A DNA stretch of 64,000 bases from Mycobacterium mantenii (lineage in GTDB: Bacteria > Actinomycetota > Actinomycetes > Mycobacteriales > Mycobacteriaceae), in the NCBI RefSeq assembly GCF_010731775.1, contig NZ_AP022590.1:5642001-5706000 (forward strand), given 5' to 3'. Below the pieces are notes generated by a model. It saw only the letters and a program-made list of their open reading frames with translations, was not told the DNA's origin and did no database searches. Positions 27,778 through 35,262 of the stretch are shown here, one piece after another. The position numbers and the translations under genes were made by a program. Each line of letters starts with the position of its first letter. The first letter of the stretch is position 1.

Positions 27778-28431
27778 GTGAACCTGTTGCGTTCCACGTC
27801 CCGTCATCCAGGCTGGCCCATGAGCGTCGGGCCGCTGCGGGTGCCGGCCGGTGTTGTCCGGTTGCGGGCGGTGCGGCTGCGCGATGGCGCGCAGTGGAGC
27901 CGGATCCGGCTGGCCGATCGCGCGCATCTGGAACCGTGGGAGCCCAGCTCCGAGGGCGACTGGACGACCCGCCACGCGGTGGCCGCCTGGCCGGCGTTGT
28001 GTTCGGGTCTGCGCGCCGAGGCGCGGCAGGGGCGGATGTTGCCCTACGTCATCGAACTCGACGGGCGGTTCTGCGGCCAGCTGACCATCGGCAATGTCAC
28101 CCACGGGGCATTGCGGTCGGCGTGGATCGGCTATTGGGTGCCGCGGTCGGCCACCGGTGGGGGTGTGGCCACCGCGGCGCTGGCGCTGGGCTTGGATCAC
28201 TGCTTCGGACCGGTCATGTTGCATCGGGTGGAGGCCACCGTGCGCCCGGAGAACGCCGCGAGCCGCGCCGTCCTGGCGAAGGTGGGGTTCCGCCAGGAAG
28301 GCCTGTTACAGCGCTACCTCGAGGTCGACAAGGCGTGGCGGGATCACCTGCTGATGGCCATCACCGTCGAAGAGGTCAACGGATCGGTGGCATCGACGCT
28401 GGTCCGCGCCGGTAACGCCAGCTGGGTGTGA
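27778..28431 (+). CDS. rimJ: GNAT N-acetyltransferase, RimJ-like
   Basis: The 217-residue GNAT protein begins 19 bases after the moeA-like gene. The acetyl-CoA loop is YWVPRSATGGGVATAALAL, and the C-terminal motif is ENAASRAVLAKVGFRQEGLL. RimJ-family enzymes acetylate protein N-termini such as ribosomal S5; the substrate here is unknown. The start is GTG 27778, with ATG 27820 as an alternative. It is always placed between glp and sepX in mycobacteria. Confidence 0.85.
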   Translation: MNLLRSTSRHPGWPMSVGPLRVPAGVVRLRAVRLRDGAQWSRIRLADRAHLEPWEPSSEGDWTTRHAVAAWPALCSGLRAEARQGRMLPYVIELDGRFCGQLTIGNVTHGALRSAWIGYWVPRSATGGGVATAALALGLDHCFGPVMLHRVEATVRPENAASRAVLAKVGFRQEGLLQRYLEVDKAWRDHLLMAITVEEVNGSVASTLVRAGNASWV

Positions 28432-28647
28432 CCGTTCGTCCGTAGCGGCCCGGGTTTTGACGCGGCCTTCGGGGGCTCACGGGGGGAGTCCGAATCGTTG
28501 TCGATCTGGGGCTACCGCGACACGAGTGACTCGTGGTGCTTGTGAGAGCCAAATTACAGGTGTGTAATTGTCCTGGTCAGTACGACCCGGCCGCGTTGGC
28601 CAACGATGGGCTTCGCGGGGGATGGATACCGAAGAGAGCAGGTCATC

Positions 28648-29712
28648 ATGCCAAGCATCCCGCAGTCATTGTTGTGGATATCGCTCGTGGTGCTGTGGCT
28701 GTTCGTCTTGGTGCCGATGCTCGTCAGCAAGCGCGACGCGGTGCGACGCACCAGCGACGTCGCCTTGGCGACCCGGGTGCTCAACGGCGGGGGCAACTCC
28801 CGGCTGATCAAGCGCAGCGGTCCGGCCGCCGGGCACCGCAGCGACCCGAACTGGACACCGCCGGAAGAAGACTCGGCCGACACCGACCTCGACGAGGAGC
28901 GCGACCTCTCCGAGGATGAAGACCGCGACCACGAGGTGGACGACGACCCCGTCACCGACGAGCTGAGCCGCCGCCGTCCCGTCGTGATGAGGATGGCCGT
29001 CGCCGAAGCAGGCGAGCCCGACTACCTCGACGTCGATGTGGTCGAGGATTCCCACGTACTTCCGGTGGGCGTCAGCGATGCTGCCGCCGAGCCGGAGACG
29101 GCCGAGATCGAGCCCGCCGAAGACGACGAGGCCGACACCGAGGCCGTCGCCAAGAACGGCGACGAGGTCGAGGACAGCTACGAGTACGTCGAGGACTCGT
29201 CGGGGCTGGAGCCCGCCGACGAGGACGACGAGGCCGACGAGGAGGCGCCGGCGCCGATGCCGCGGAATGCTTCGCGGCGGCGCCGGTTCGACAACAAGAC
29301 CGCCGCCGCGGTCAGCGCCCGCAAGTACGCCTTCCGCAAGAAGGTGCTGATGGTGATGGCGGTCATCCTGGTCGGCTCGGCCACCGCGGCGTTCAAGATC
29401 TCGCCGACCGGCTGGTGGGTGTGTGGCACCGCGACCGCGATCACCCTGCTGTACCTGGGCTACCTGCGGCGCCAGACGCGCATCGAGGAGAAGGTGCGCC
29501 ACCGCCGGATGAAGCGGATGGCGCGGGCGCGACTGGGCGTGGAGAACGCCTACGACCGCGACTACGACGTGGTCCCGTCGCGGCTGCGGCGCCCCGGCGC
29601 GGTGGTCCTGGAGATCGACGACGAGGACCCCGTCTTCGAGCACCTGGACTACGCGATGGCGATGCGGACCTTCGGTTGGCCCAGGGACCTGCCGCGCGCC
29701 GTCGGCGAATAG
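28648..29712 (+). CDS. Divisome membrane protein SepX/GlpR (Rv0996 family)
   Basis: The 354-residue protein starts at ATG 28648 (MPSIPQSLLWISLVVLWLF). One N-terminal membrane helix (about 7-26) is followed by a long, very acidic disordered region (about 75-205) rich in Asp/Glu. A basic patch and two helices follow (KVLMVMAVILVGSATAAF and WWVCGTATAITLLYLGYL). Actinobacterial SepX/GlpR helps build the Z-ring and is the membrane partner of Glp. It shares the locus with the degenerate MoeA-like gene, which supports both calls. Confidence 0.88.
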   Translation: MPSIPQSLLWISLVVLWLFVLVPMLVSKRDAVRRTSDVALATRVLNGGGNSRLIKRSGPAAGHRSDPNWTPPEEDSADTDLDEERDLSEDEDRDHEVDDDPVTDELSRRRPVVMRMAVAEAGEPDYLDVDVVEDSHVLPVGVSDAAAEPETAEIEPAEDDEADTEAVAKNGDEVEDSYEYVEDSSGLEPADEDDEADEEAPAPMPRNASRRRRFDNKTAAAVSARKYAFRKKVLMVMAVILVGSATAAFKISPTGWWVCGTATAITLLYLGYLRRQTRIEEKVRHRRMKRMARARLGVENAYDRDYDVVPSRLRRPGAVVLEIDDEDPVFEHLDYAMAMRTFGWPRDLPRAVGE

Positions 29713-29762
29713 GGCTCGCGGTTCGGCGGTTGGAGCCGCGGCTGGTAGCCTGCTAGCGACCA

Positions 29763-29838
29763 GGGGCTATGGCGCAGTTGGTAGCGCGACTCGTTCGCAT
29801 CGAGTAGGTCAGGGGTTCGATTCCCCTTAGCTCCACCA
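29763..29838 (+). tRNA. tRNA-Ala (anticodon CGC), CCA encoded
   Basis: The cloverleaf folds by hand. Acceptor GGGGCTA pairs with TAGCTCC (one G-T). The D-arm is GCGC..GCGC. Anticodon stem ACTCG/CGAGT holds the loop TTCGCAT, giving anticodon CGC. The T-arm is AGGGG/CCCCT with GTTCGATT. Discriminator A and CCA are encoded. It reads GCG alanine codons. Its 3' part is an integration target (see 29788-30913). Confidence 0.93.
29788..29836 (+). repeat. attL-like core inside tRNA-Ala (49-base direct repeat)
   Basis: These 49 bases, from the anticodon stem to the CCA end, are repeated exactly at 30865-30913. Sharing the 3' half of a tRNA gene is the signature of tyrosine-integrase attachment sites. 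Confidence 0.85.
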
Positions 29839-29898
29839 GAATTCACCGAGCTAGACACGGCTCTTCGCGTTAGCCAAGGGGAGAGCCTAGGCTCTTTA

Positions 29899-29917
29899 GT
29901 ACGCAGTGGGTACGCAG
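29899..29917. promoter_or_regulatory. Candidate integrase arm-type site, left
   Basis: GTACGCAGTGGGTACGCAG holds two GTACGCA units at an 11-base period. It is 63 bases inside the left core. An 18/19 match is at 30746-30764. Tandem direct repeats near att cores often bind the integrase N-terminal domain. Confidence 0.4.
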
Positions 29918-29972
29918 GAGGCGGGGGCGAACCGCCCGCAAGGAGCATTTGACGACGGTTCGGGCGTGACGC

Positions 29973-30608
29973 TCATGGCCGCTCACAACTCCAGTTGTTG
30001 GCGAAGGTGACACAGTTGTCCGCCAGCGCCCAGATCTGGTTCTTGTGCTTCTCGCCCTCGGTGCTGAAGCGGTTGAAGTAGTCACCGCTGAAGTTGAACT
30101 TGGCCATCGTGTCGTGCGAGTAGACCAAGGTGGCCGCGGCAGCATTGTGGCAGTTGCCATAGGGATCGCACATGTCTCCGGTGATGGTCACGACAACGCT
30201 TGTCGCATCGGGGAAAGAGGCCTGCGCCACCTTGAGAACGGCCACGGTGTCTGTCTTGGCATCCCCTTCGCCAGACCCCTCGTTGAAGGTGACCCGCTCA
30301 GTCCCATCGGGATCTTTGCTCCAGTGTGCATCGATGGACGGGGTGTTGCCCTGCGGGTTGGGCACCGGAGGATTATTGGGGTCCGGTGGGGATGTCGTCG
30401 CCGTGGGCGTGTTTTTGGCAGCCGCCGAGGGTGTCGTCGCTGTGGGCGTGTTCTTCGCAGCCGCCGAGGGTGTTGAGGATGCGGTGGACGAGTTGTTGCC
30501 ACCGGAGTGGTTGCAGGCCCCCACAATGACAAAGAACAAGAACACCCCACCGACTAGCCACGGCCACTTCTTCTTCTTCTTCTTCGGCTCGATCCGGTCG
30601 ACGGCCAC
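29973..30608 (-). CDS. Hypothetical membrane-anchored/lipoprotein-like protein of the tRNA-Ala element
   Basis: The 211-residue protein starts at GTG with GGGAGGGAGG upstream. A lysine run (residues 9-14) precedes a hydrophobic helix (about 15-31) that ends VIVGAC, a possible lipobox. A Thr/Ser/Ala/Pro-rich linker has two copies of a TPSAAAKNTPTATT unit. The extracytoplasmic domain has three cysteines (CDPYGNC and NCVTF) plus one near the end (WSCERP). I do not recognise the domain. As the only cargo of the element it could affect phage entry or host surface, but that is speculation. Confidence 0.75.
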   Translation of the reverse strand: MAVDRIEPKKKKKKWPWLVGGVFLFFVIVGACNHSGGNNSSTASSTPSAAAKNTPTATTPSAAAKNTPTATTSPPDPNNPPVPNPQGNTPSIDAHWSKDPDGTERVTFNEGSGEGDAKTDTVAVLKVAQASFPDATSVVVTITGDMCDPYGNCHNAAAATLVYSHDTMAKFNFSGDYFNRFSTEGEKHKNQIWALADNCVTFANNWSCERP

Positions 30609-30745
30609 AGGTCCTCCCTCCCGGGCCCCGGCACCCTGCCGGTGGCTGACCTGACGGTACTGCGCCCATCAGATCTGACGGGCGATTTCTCTCTCATCAT
30701 CGGCTCTGATACCCGCTTGACCATGACAATTAATCGTAACGGCGG

Positions 30746-30764
30746 GTACGCAATGGGTACGCAG
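30746..30764. promoter_or_regulatory. Candidate integrase arm-type site, right
   Basis: GTACGCAATGGGTACGCAG differs from the left copy (29899-29917) at one base. It lies 100 bases inside the right core. Confidence 0.4.
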
Positions 30765-30864
30765 CAGAACTTGCGACGGCTTTCGACGCCCGAACACAAC
30801 CAACGCCGCTGACCGGCGGTTTCTGTCACAGCCAACACAGCTTGAGCGTGCAAACGCCCAATTG

Positions 30865-30913
30865 GACTCGTTCGCATCGAGTAGGTCAGGGGTTCGATTC
30901 CCCTTAGCTCCAC
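30865..30913 (+). repeat. attR-like core: orphan 3' part of tRNA-Ala
   Basis: This is an exact copy of tRNA-Ala positions 29788-29836 without the 5' half, so it cannot form a tRNA. It ends at CCAC and diverges at once on both sides. Confidence 0.85.
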
Positions 30914-31350
30914 AAAGTTTGAGCAGAGGTTTTGCCTTGCTGCTTGGGTCACGAGGCGGGTGCGTGCCGCGCCGGATTCGATAGGCGCATTCGAATTTGC
31001 GGCGACCCGCTGCGCTGCGACGCCGCCGAGGGGCGAAAATCGCCTCCGCCGCGGCCAACGGGAAAGTCGAGGCCGCCGTCGACGGCGCTCTGGACAAGCG
31101 CAAGATCACAGCAGCCCGACGTAAGCACTGAGTTTTATTCATCGAGGCCGACTCGGCATGGCCGACGTAATGGTCTGCTGTAGCCAACGAACCGCAACGC
31201 CCCTGTCTGGACTCGGCCACAGCGCCAACACCAGCTGCGACCTCGCCGAGAAGCCGCCTGGTTCTCGAACGCCCATAGCTGGGCGGTTGGGTCAAGGCTC
31301 TGGTGGCCATGTTGGCCGTTTGAACCGCGTGTGGTCATACGCTCAGTCGC
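30914..31350. other. Gene-poor stretch to the right of attR
   Basis: This stretch of 437 bases holds no intact gene. A short frame at 31027-31131 may be a phage-gene remnant. The rest shows no ribosome site with a credible frame. Confidence 0.4.
31027..31131 (+). pseudogene. Possible C-terminal remnant of a phage-type gene
   Basis: The frame ending at TGA 31129-31131 reads GAKIASAAANGKVEAAVDGA and then LDKRKITAARRKH. A regular Ala/Lys/Glu helix with KITAARRKH resembles the C-termini of phage prohead-protease proteins. There is no start or upstream domain. The resemblance is from memory of the family pattern only. Confidence 0.25.
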
Positions 31351-32043
31351 ATGCGGGTACGAACGGCGGTAGGTATTGCCGCAGCCTTTCTGACAGTCAA
31401 GGCTGGCTTGACAGTTGTCGCGCTATCGGGATGGACGGCAATTCCTGAGCGCCGCTGGCCGGTTAGCCGGTGGCACATTGAGTTAGGCGCTTTGGCGGGG
31501 TGGCTAGGTGCTGCTGGATCATTCGTCGCAGCCGTCGTTGCACTCGGCATCGCGAACCGGAGCCGCAAAGACAGTCGCCGCGAGAGCGACGAGGCGCACA
31601 TGGCGCAAGCACGGCTGGTTCGTATAACGATCGATGGCCTAACCCCTCGACGGGCCTTCGCGGTCGAAGTGGAGAACTGGGGCCACCTGTCAATCCTCGA
31701 CGTGGCACTGGTGTCGGCATCTTTCGAATCTCCCTACGCGCCGCCAGCCAGGCCGCCTGAAGCTGTCTTCACATCACCAGGACGGCCGATACCGGTCCTG
31801 GTGCCAAAATCGAGAGAGGCACTAGCGCAGGCACGGTTCGTGGTCGACTTTCGGGTCGGGGATAGTTCGGCTCTGGTTCGCGACGACGCGGTCGGCTATG
31901 ACCCGCTGACAGCGGACACCACCAAGGTCTCGGCAACTATCGAGTTCACTGACGCCTACGGCACTCACTGGCAGCAGTCCACCGAGGGGACACCTAAACG
32001 CGTGCCTTCCCGGTCGGCCAATACGCTCCACATCGCGTCGTAG
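31351..32043 (+). CDS. Hypothetical membrane protein, island gene
   Basis: The 230-residue protein has two N-terminal helices (about 5-27 and 44-70, GALAGWLGAAGSFVAAVVAL). A short basic stretch follows (NRSRKDSRRESDE), then a beta-rich cytoplasmic domain (about 88-220). No known motif was recognised. Similar two-helix proteins with a beta domain are common orphans in actinobacterial islands. The ATG start lacks a clear ribosome site. The GC content looks lower than the flanking backbone, consistent with transfer. Confidence 0.6.
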   Translation: MRVRTAVGIAAAFLTVKAGLTVVALSGWTAIPERRWPVSRWHIELGALAGWLGAAGSFVAAVVALGIANRSRKDSRRESDEAHMAQARLVRITIDGLTPRRAFAVEVENWGHLSILDVALVSASFESPYAPPARPPEAVFTSPGRPIPVLVPKSREALAQARFVVDFRVGDSSALVRDDAVGYDPLTADTTKVSATIEFTDAYGTHWQQSTEGTPKRVPSRSANTLHIAS

Positions 32044-32384
32044 CGTCCCTGTCGGAAGCTCTGGGGGTCACCCTGACGCCGATGCTGCAACGAGCTCAAA
32101 TCTGCCGGCGGCGGAGGCGAACAGCTACTCCTGATCGGTGCGGCGCATGCCTAGAACTGCGGCGCCACCGCTGTATTGCTGCGATGCGATGAAGGTCAGG
32201 CCTCGAAGACTCGTTGAGCGCCAAGCTTTTAAAGCGGTCAATCCGGTTCGCAGCTTTAGGCTGGCGCGCCGAAGTGGGTGTTTCACCCGACCGACACCTG
32301 ATGCGGCGATGCCGGCCGGATCTACCTGCGCGCCGACGGCGGTGCCGTCTGATATGACGTCTGGGTACTAGTGCTGGTGGTCAA
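32044..32384. other. Intergenic stretch in island
   Basis: The 341 bases separate convergent genes. A 77-codon frame (32138-32371) is present, but it is Arg/Pro-rich, without motif or ribosome site, and is not called. No clear terminator is visible. Confidence 0.4.
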
Positions 32385-33131
32385 TTACATTGTGTCGACG
32401 CGGATGCCGCGAGTGTTCGATGATTTCTTGCGTGGGTGTCGGCGTAGCATCGCCAAACCGTCCAAGGACGAACGCAAGTCGTCGTTGCCCAGTGTGGTCG
32501 AGTGTTCGGAGTCCCGATCGGGCATCAATTGCATTATTCTGTCGAGCAATTGGAGGTCACCGCGAGCGGCGGCGATCGATACCGCCTTTGCGAATGGTCG
32601 GGCGAGCGCCGACCGGAGGCGCATCCGCTCATCCGCCTCTCGTGCATTCTGAACTAGACGGCATTGCATATGCACGATGACGCAGAAATAGGACGCTATG
32701 GTGAGGAGGCAGAATCCAGCTGCCAGCCCGTCGCTACCGGAGAGTCTGTACACCGCGACCGCGCCGAAAATGCAAATAGCCAACGATGCAGACATCATGA
32801 GCTTGACTAGCGCTGACATCATCGGCGTCAAGATGGCTGCGGTCGAGGCGATTTCAGATTCAAGACTTCGGTGAAGCCCTTGAGAATCGATGGTGCCTAC
32901 GAATTCTGCCTCGAGCTCGCGGAGGAAATCGGCTTCTTCAGCCTTCCGTGCGGTCATATGGAGCGCGCGAAGCGTGTTTGCTCCGACCTGAGCCTTGACG
33001 GGATCGCTGCTCTTAAGCAGATCCTCGGCGAATGCGAGCTGCAATCTTTGCTCATCGCTTAATGCGATCGGCGCGATGTCTCTGAGCTCTTCAAGAACTG
33101 CTTCGAGCTCGATTCGTTCACTGGTGTTCAT
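32385..33131 (-). CDS. Hypothetical two-helix membrane protein coupled to a YrdC-like protein
   Basis: The 248-residue protein has an N-terminal helical, acidic domain (1-95) with ELEAVLEELRDIAPIALSDE. Two membrane helices follow (about 102-128, LVKLMMSASLAICIFGAVAV, and 134-155, LAAGFCLLTIASYFCVIVHM), then a C-terminal helical tail. The ATG overlaps the upstream TAA by one base (TAATG), so translation is coupled to the YrdC-like gene. It could be a membrane effector or anchor for its partner. No family was recognised. Confidence 0.7.
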   Translation of the reverse strand: MNTSERIELEAVLEELRDIAPIALSDEQRLQLAFAEDLLKSSDPVKAQVGANTLRALHMTARKAEEADFLRELEAEFVGTIDSQGLHRSLESEIASTAAILTPMMSALVKLMMSASLAICIFGAVAVYRLSGSDGLAAGFCLLTIASYFCVIVHMQCRLVQNAREADERMRLRSALARPFAKAVSIAAARGDLQLLDRIMQLMPDRDSEHSTTLGNDDLRSSLDGLAMLRRHPRKKSSNTRGIRVDTM

Positions 33132-33847
33132 TAGGTGACGTCCTCAATCTCTCGGGGCGTCCATGGAGTACTGGCAACGCGTCGAACTAACTTGTCAGCG
33201 ACAGCACCGGATCTGATGACCTCCAGAACGCTAAAGCGTCCGTCTTTGCGATTACGGACCACCGTGGACAGGTCGCTGTTCTTCGCCCGGGCTCGGTCCC
33301 GCACTTCCATGATGCGCTGCCGGATGTTCAAACGGCGCATGCGATTTCGTAGGTAATTGGTAGCCTCCTCGACACTCTCCGCCGGCCTGCCATCAACGTT
33401 GATCGCCGCAGTCACAACGGGGCCGCCTAACAGCTTGGCGACGCGCGCTTCGTCCTTGCTGCTCGAGACCCGCACTCCGAGCGTCTGCCCATCGGCGTTT
33501 AGAGCTCTGGAGAGTCGTTGCGCAACGGGATCGGCCGCTGCACGGCTAACCAGGGTTATCCGGCCGGGCACGAGGCCATCGAGGATCCGCAGGTCCGAAG
33601 CCGAAGGCTCGAGCCACCGCATTGCGGACTGTGTGTCGCAAAAATTGACCGAATATGGCGTTACTGCGTGGTCGAGCAGCACGTCCAGCTGGCGCAATGT
33701 CGGCAGCGAAAATGCGCGACAGATCGCCGCGGGCACCGTATCCGAGCGAAGTACGGCAATTCCTCCAAGGCCGAGGTGGTGGCACACGTCTCGAGGATCT
33801 GACGCTACGGCCAAAATTTCGTCATCGAATAGGGGATCAGCGGACAT
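33131..33847 (-). CDS. Degenerate YrdC/Sua5-fold protein
   Basis: The 238-residue protein shows the whole YrdC layout. GLGGIAVLRSDTVPAAI stands for the usual GGIVAFPTDTVYGLG. LVPGRITLVS stands for WPGPLTLVL. TLGVRVSSSKDEARVAKLLGG and NVDGRPAESVEEA stand for TVGVRVP...LGGP...ANLSGEPSPTTAEEA. STVVRNRKDGRFSVLEVIRSGA stands for STVVDL..ILRPGA. The catalytic KGRP..PL segment is gone (LDHAVTPYS), and Ser-x-Asn is AIN. Threonylcarbamoyl-AMP synthesis is therefore doubtful; ligand binding remains possible. It is coupled to the downstream two-helix membrane gene. Confidence 0.65.
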   Translation of the reverse strand: MSADPLFDDEILAVASDPRDVCHHLGLGGIAVLRSDTVPAAICRAFSLPTLRQLDVLLDHAVTPYSVNFCDTQSAMRWLEPSASDLRILDGLVPGRITLVSRAAADPVAQRLSRALNADGQTLGVRVSSSKDEARVAKLLGGPVVTAAINVDGRPAESVEEATNYLRNRMRRLNIRQRIMEVRDRARAKNSDLSTVVRNRKDGRFSVLEVIRSGAVADKLVRRVASTPWTPREIEDVT

Positions 33848-34028
33848 GGTCGCCTCCGTCGGCCAAACTGATGCAAACACGCGCTGCGCGCGCTCGACTC
33901 GTGAACGAGTCGCTGTTGACGGGCCTCTCGGCTGTGAAGCCGATGCGTCGCCGCAAGTCCGTAAGTGCCGCAGTGTAATTCGGCGACCTTACAGCTTGTT
34001 CGTGCAAGAGAACCAACGACTCCATCAT
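33837..34028 (-). CDS. Possible small protein upstream of the YrdC-like gene
   Basis: The 63-residue frame begins MMESLVLLHEQAVRSPNYTA and overlaps the next start by 11 bases, an arrangement typical of coupled genes. It is predicted helical and has no known motif. There is no clear ribosome site. A competing frame (33805-34209) covers the same bases, so this call is tentative. Confidence 0.35.
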   Translation of the reverse strand: MMESLVLLHEQAVRSPNYTAALTDLRRRIGFTAERPVNSDSFTSRARAARVCISLADGGDHVR

Positions 34029-34054
34029 GCCGGGTATGTAGTGGGCCGTCAAGT

Positions 34055-34079
34055 GTTTGGAGTCTATTACTTTCCAAAC
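34055..34079. promoter_or_regulatory. Inverted repeat in the divergent region, candidate TetR operator
   Basis: GTTTGGA (34055-34061) and TCCAAAC (34073-34079) are perfect inverted arms around 11 bases. They lie between the divergent TetR gene and the minus-strand YrdC-like operon, where such a regulator normally binds. Confidence 0.5.
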
Positions 34080-34208
34080 AGGGCTGGGCCGAGATCAGGT
34101 CAACCGGGAACAAGATACTGTTACTATCCATAGCGCCTGACGGCGCGAATGCCGTGTACGTTGCGGTCGTAGGAGCCGTTCGAATGCCTGGCGAAGGGAC
34201 TATGGCCA

Positions 34209-35042
34209 ATGGTTGAATTTAGGTATCGCGCCAGCGTCCGCAAGTTCAAGTCGGAAACCGCAAAGCGCACTGCGCGTAAGCAACGGCGAGTCCGAGAGCT
34301 GCGAGCCGATGCAGTAAAAGACAAGCGCCGCTATAAGACTCGGTTGGCGTATTTTCGCGCGTTCCTGGAACTCGCGCGGGACCCGAGTACTGAATCAATC
34401 ACCGTCGCAAAGCTGTGCGAGCGATGCGAGATCCAAGAGGCGGCATTTCACAAGCGGTTTCCGAAGGACCCCGACGGGCTGCGACCGTTGCAACGGTTCA
34501 CGTTGGTGGCGGTTGAAGAGTTGACTCACGCGACGCTACGCGAGGTGAGACTGATGATGGAGAAACGCGAGGGCGATTCGGACGAGCCCACGGGGCGTCT
34601 CGACCGTCTGACTATGACGATCGCCGTCCTCGTCCACTACATGACGCGTTACCAGCGGTTGTTCAACGTCGAGGGTATCGTCCCGCGTGAAGTCATCCTT
34701 ACGCTGAGCGACGTGCTCGCCCAGGCGATCATCTGGACTGACCCGCTGAGCCGGCAGCAGAAAGCCGATTTCACCAGAATGGCGAAGTACCATGCCGCAG
34801 CTCTGGTCGGCATCATTCGCTCAGGGTTGGGGGAGGAGGTTGACCGCGCCGAATACGTTGGTTCTCTCACACATGCGATGGTGGCGCAGATGCTGCCTCC
34901 GTTGCTCATCCAATATGGTGATGCGGACTTAGATCGCGGCCTTGAGATGGCTGAGCGGATCGAGCCGGCAACCCTGAAGATTATGGATAGCCACGCAGCC
35001 CGGCGCCTAGCGGCATTGATCGGGCGTGAGCTGGCTAGGTAA
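34209..35042 (+). CDS. TetR-family regulator, long form
   Basis: The protein has 277 residues, about 80 more than usual. The first 50 are strongly basic (RKFKSETAKRTARKQRRVRE). The TetR helix-turn-helix follows near 60-95 (ESITVAKLCERCEIQEAAFH and KRFP). An all-helical ligand domain covers about 100-270. It is divergent from the YrdC-like operon across a region with a 7-base inverted repeat, so it probably controls that operon. The ligand is unknown. Confidence 0.75.
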   Translation: MVEFRYRASVRKFKSETAKRTARKQRRVRELRADAVKDKRRYKTRLAYFRAFLELARDPSTESITVAKLCERCEIQEAAFHKRFPKDPDGLRPLQRFTLVAVEELTHATLREVRLMMEKREGDSDEPTGRLDRLTMTIAVLVHYMTRYQRLFNVEGIVPREVILTLSDVLAQAIIWTDPLSRQQKADFTRMAKYHAAALVGIIRSGLGEEVDRAEYVGSLTHAMVAQMLPPLLIQYGDADLDRGLEMAERIEPATLKIMDSHAARRLAALIGRELAR

Positions 35043-35262
35043 GTTCCGCCGGTGGAGGGCGCAGATACCTCCACCCGTCAGAGTTTTGGTTGAGGCAGAG
35101 CGTTCTGTTTCGCCCCACGCTGTGTCCGCATTGTGTACAAAGTGAATCCAGACAGGTGATCGTACCTCAGGCATTCAGCTTGACCAGTTCAGAACGCTTG
35201 GCAAGCACCGACTGCGAAGTGCGCGTGTCGGGAAGCCATCAGCGCATGTGACACTGGTTCCG

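Larger units (their letters stand above)
29788..30913. mobile_element. Small integrated element at tRNA-Ala(CGC), no integrase
   Basis: Exact 49-base direct repeats bound a 1077-base unit. Inside are one membrane-anchored protein gene (29973-30608, minus) and two matching tandem GTACGCA sites near the two ends. No recombinase gene is present, so it is either a satellite mobilised in trans or the remnant of a larger prophage or island. Confidence 0.7.

Noticed and set aside
26248..28224. Minus-strand frame of 658 codons opposite the moeA-like and rimJ genes
   Set aside because: His/Arg/Gln-rich shadow without motif.
29649..29948. Minus-strand frame containing GNRTPDLLDANES
   Set aside because: This peptide is the well-known artefact of translating a tRNA gene in antisense.
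30669..31310. Minus-strand frame of 213 codons with the same GNRTPDLLDANES peptide
   Set aside because: It crosses the orphan tRNA fragment; composition is non-protein-like and it has no ribosome site.
32138..32371. Plus-strand frame of 77 codons in the island
   Set aside because: No motif, Arg/Pro/Thr-rich, no ribosome site, and no partner gene; too weak to call.
33805..34209. Minus-strand frame of 134 codons overlapping the divergent control region
   Set aside because: It would cover the candidate operator and both promoters; composition looks non-coding.
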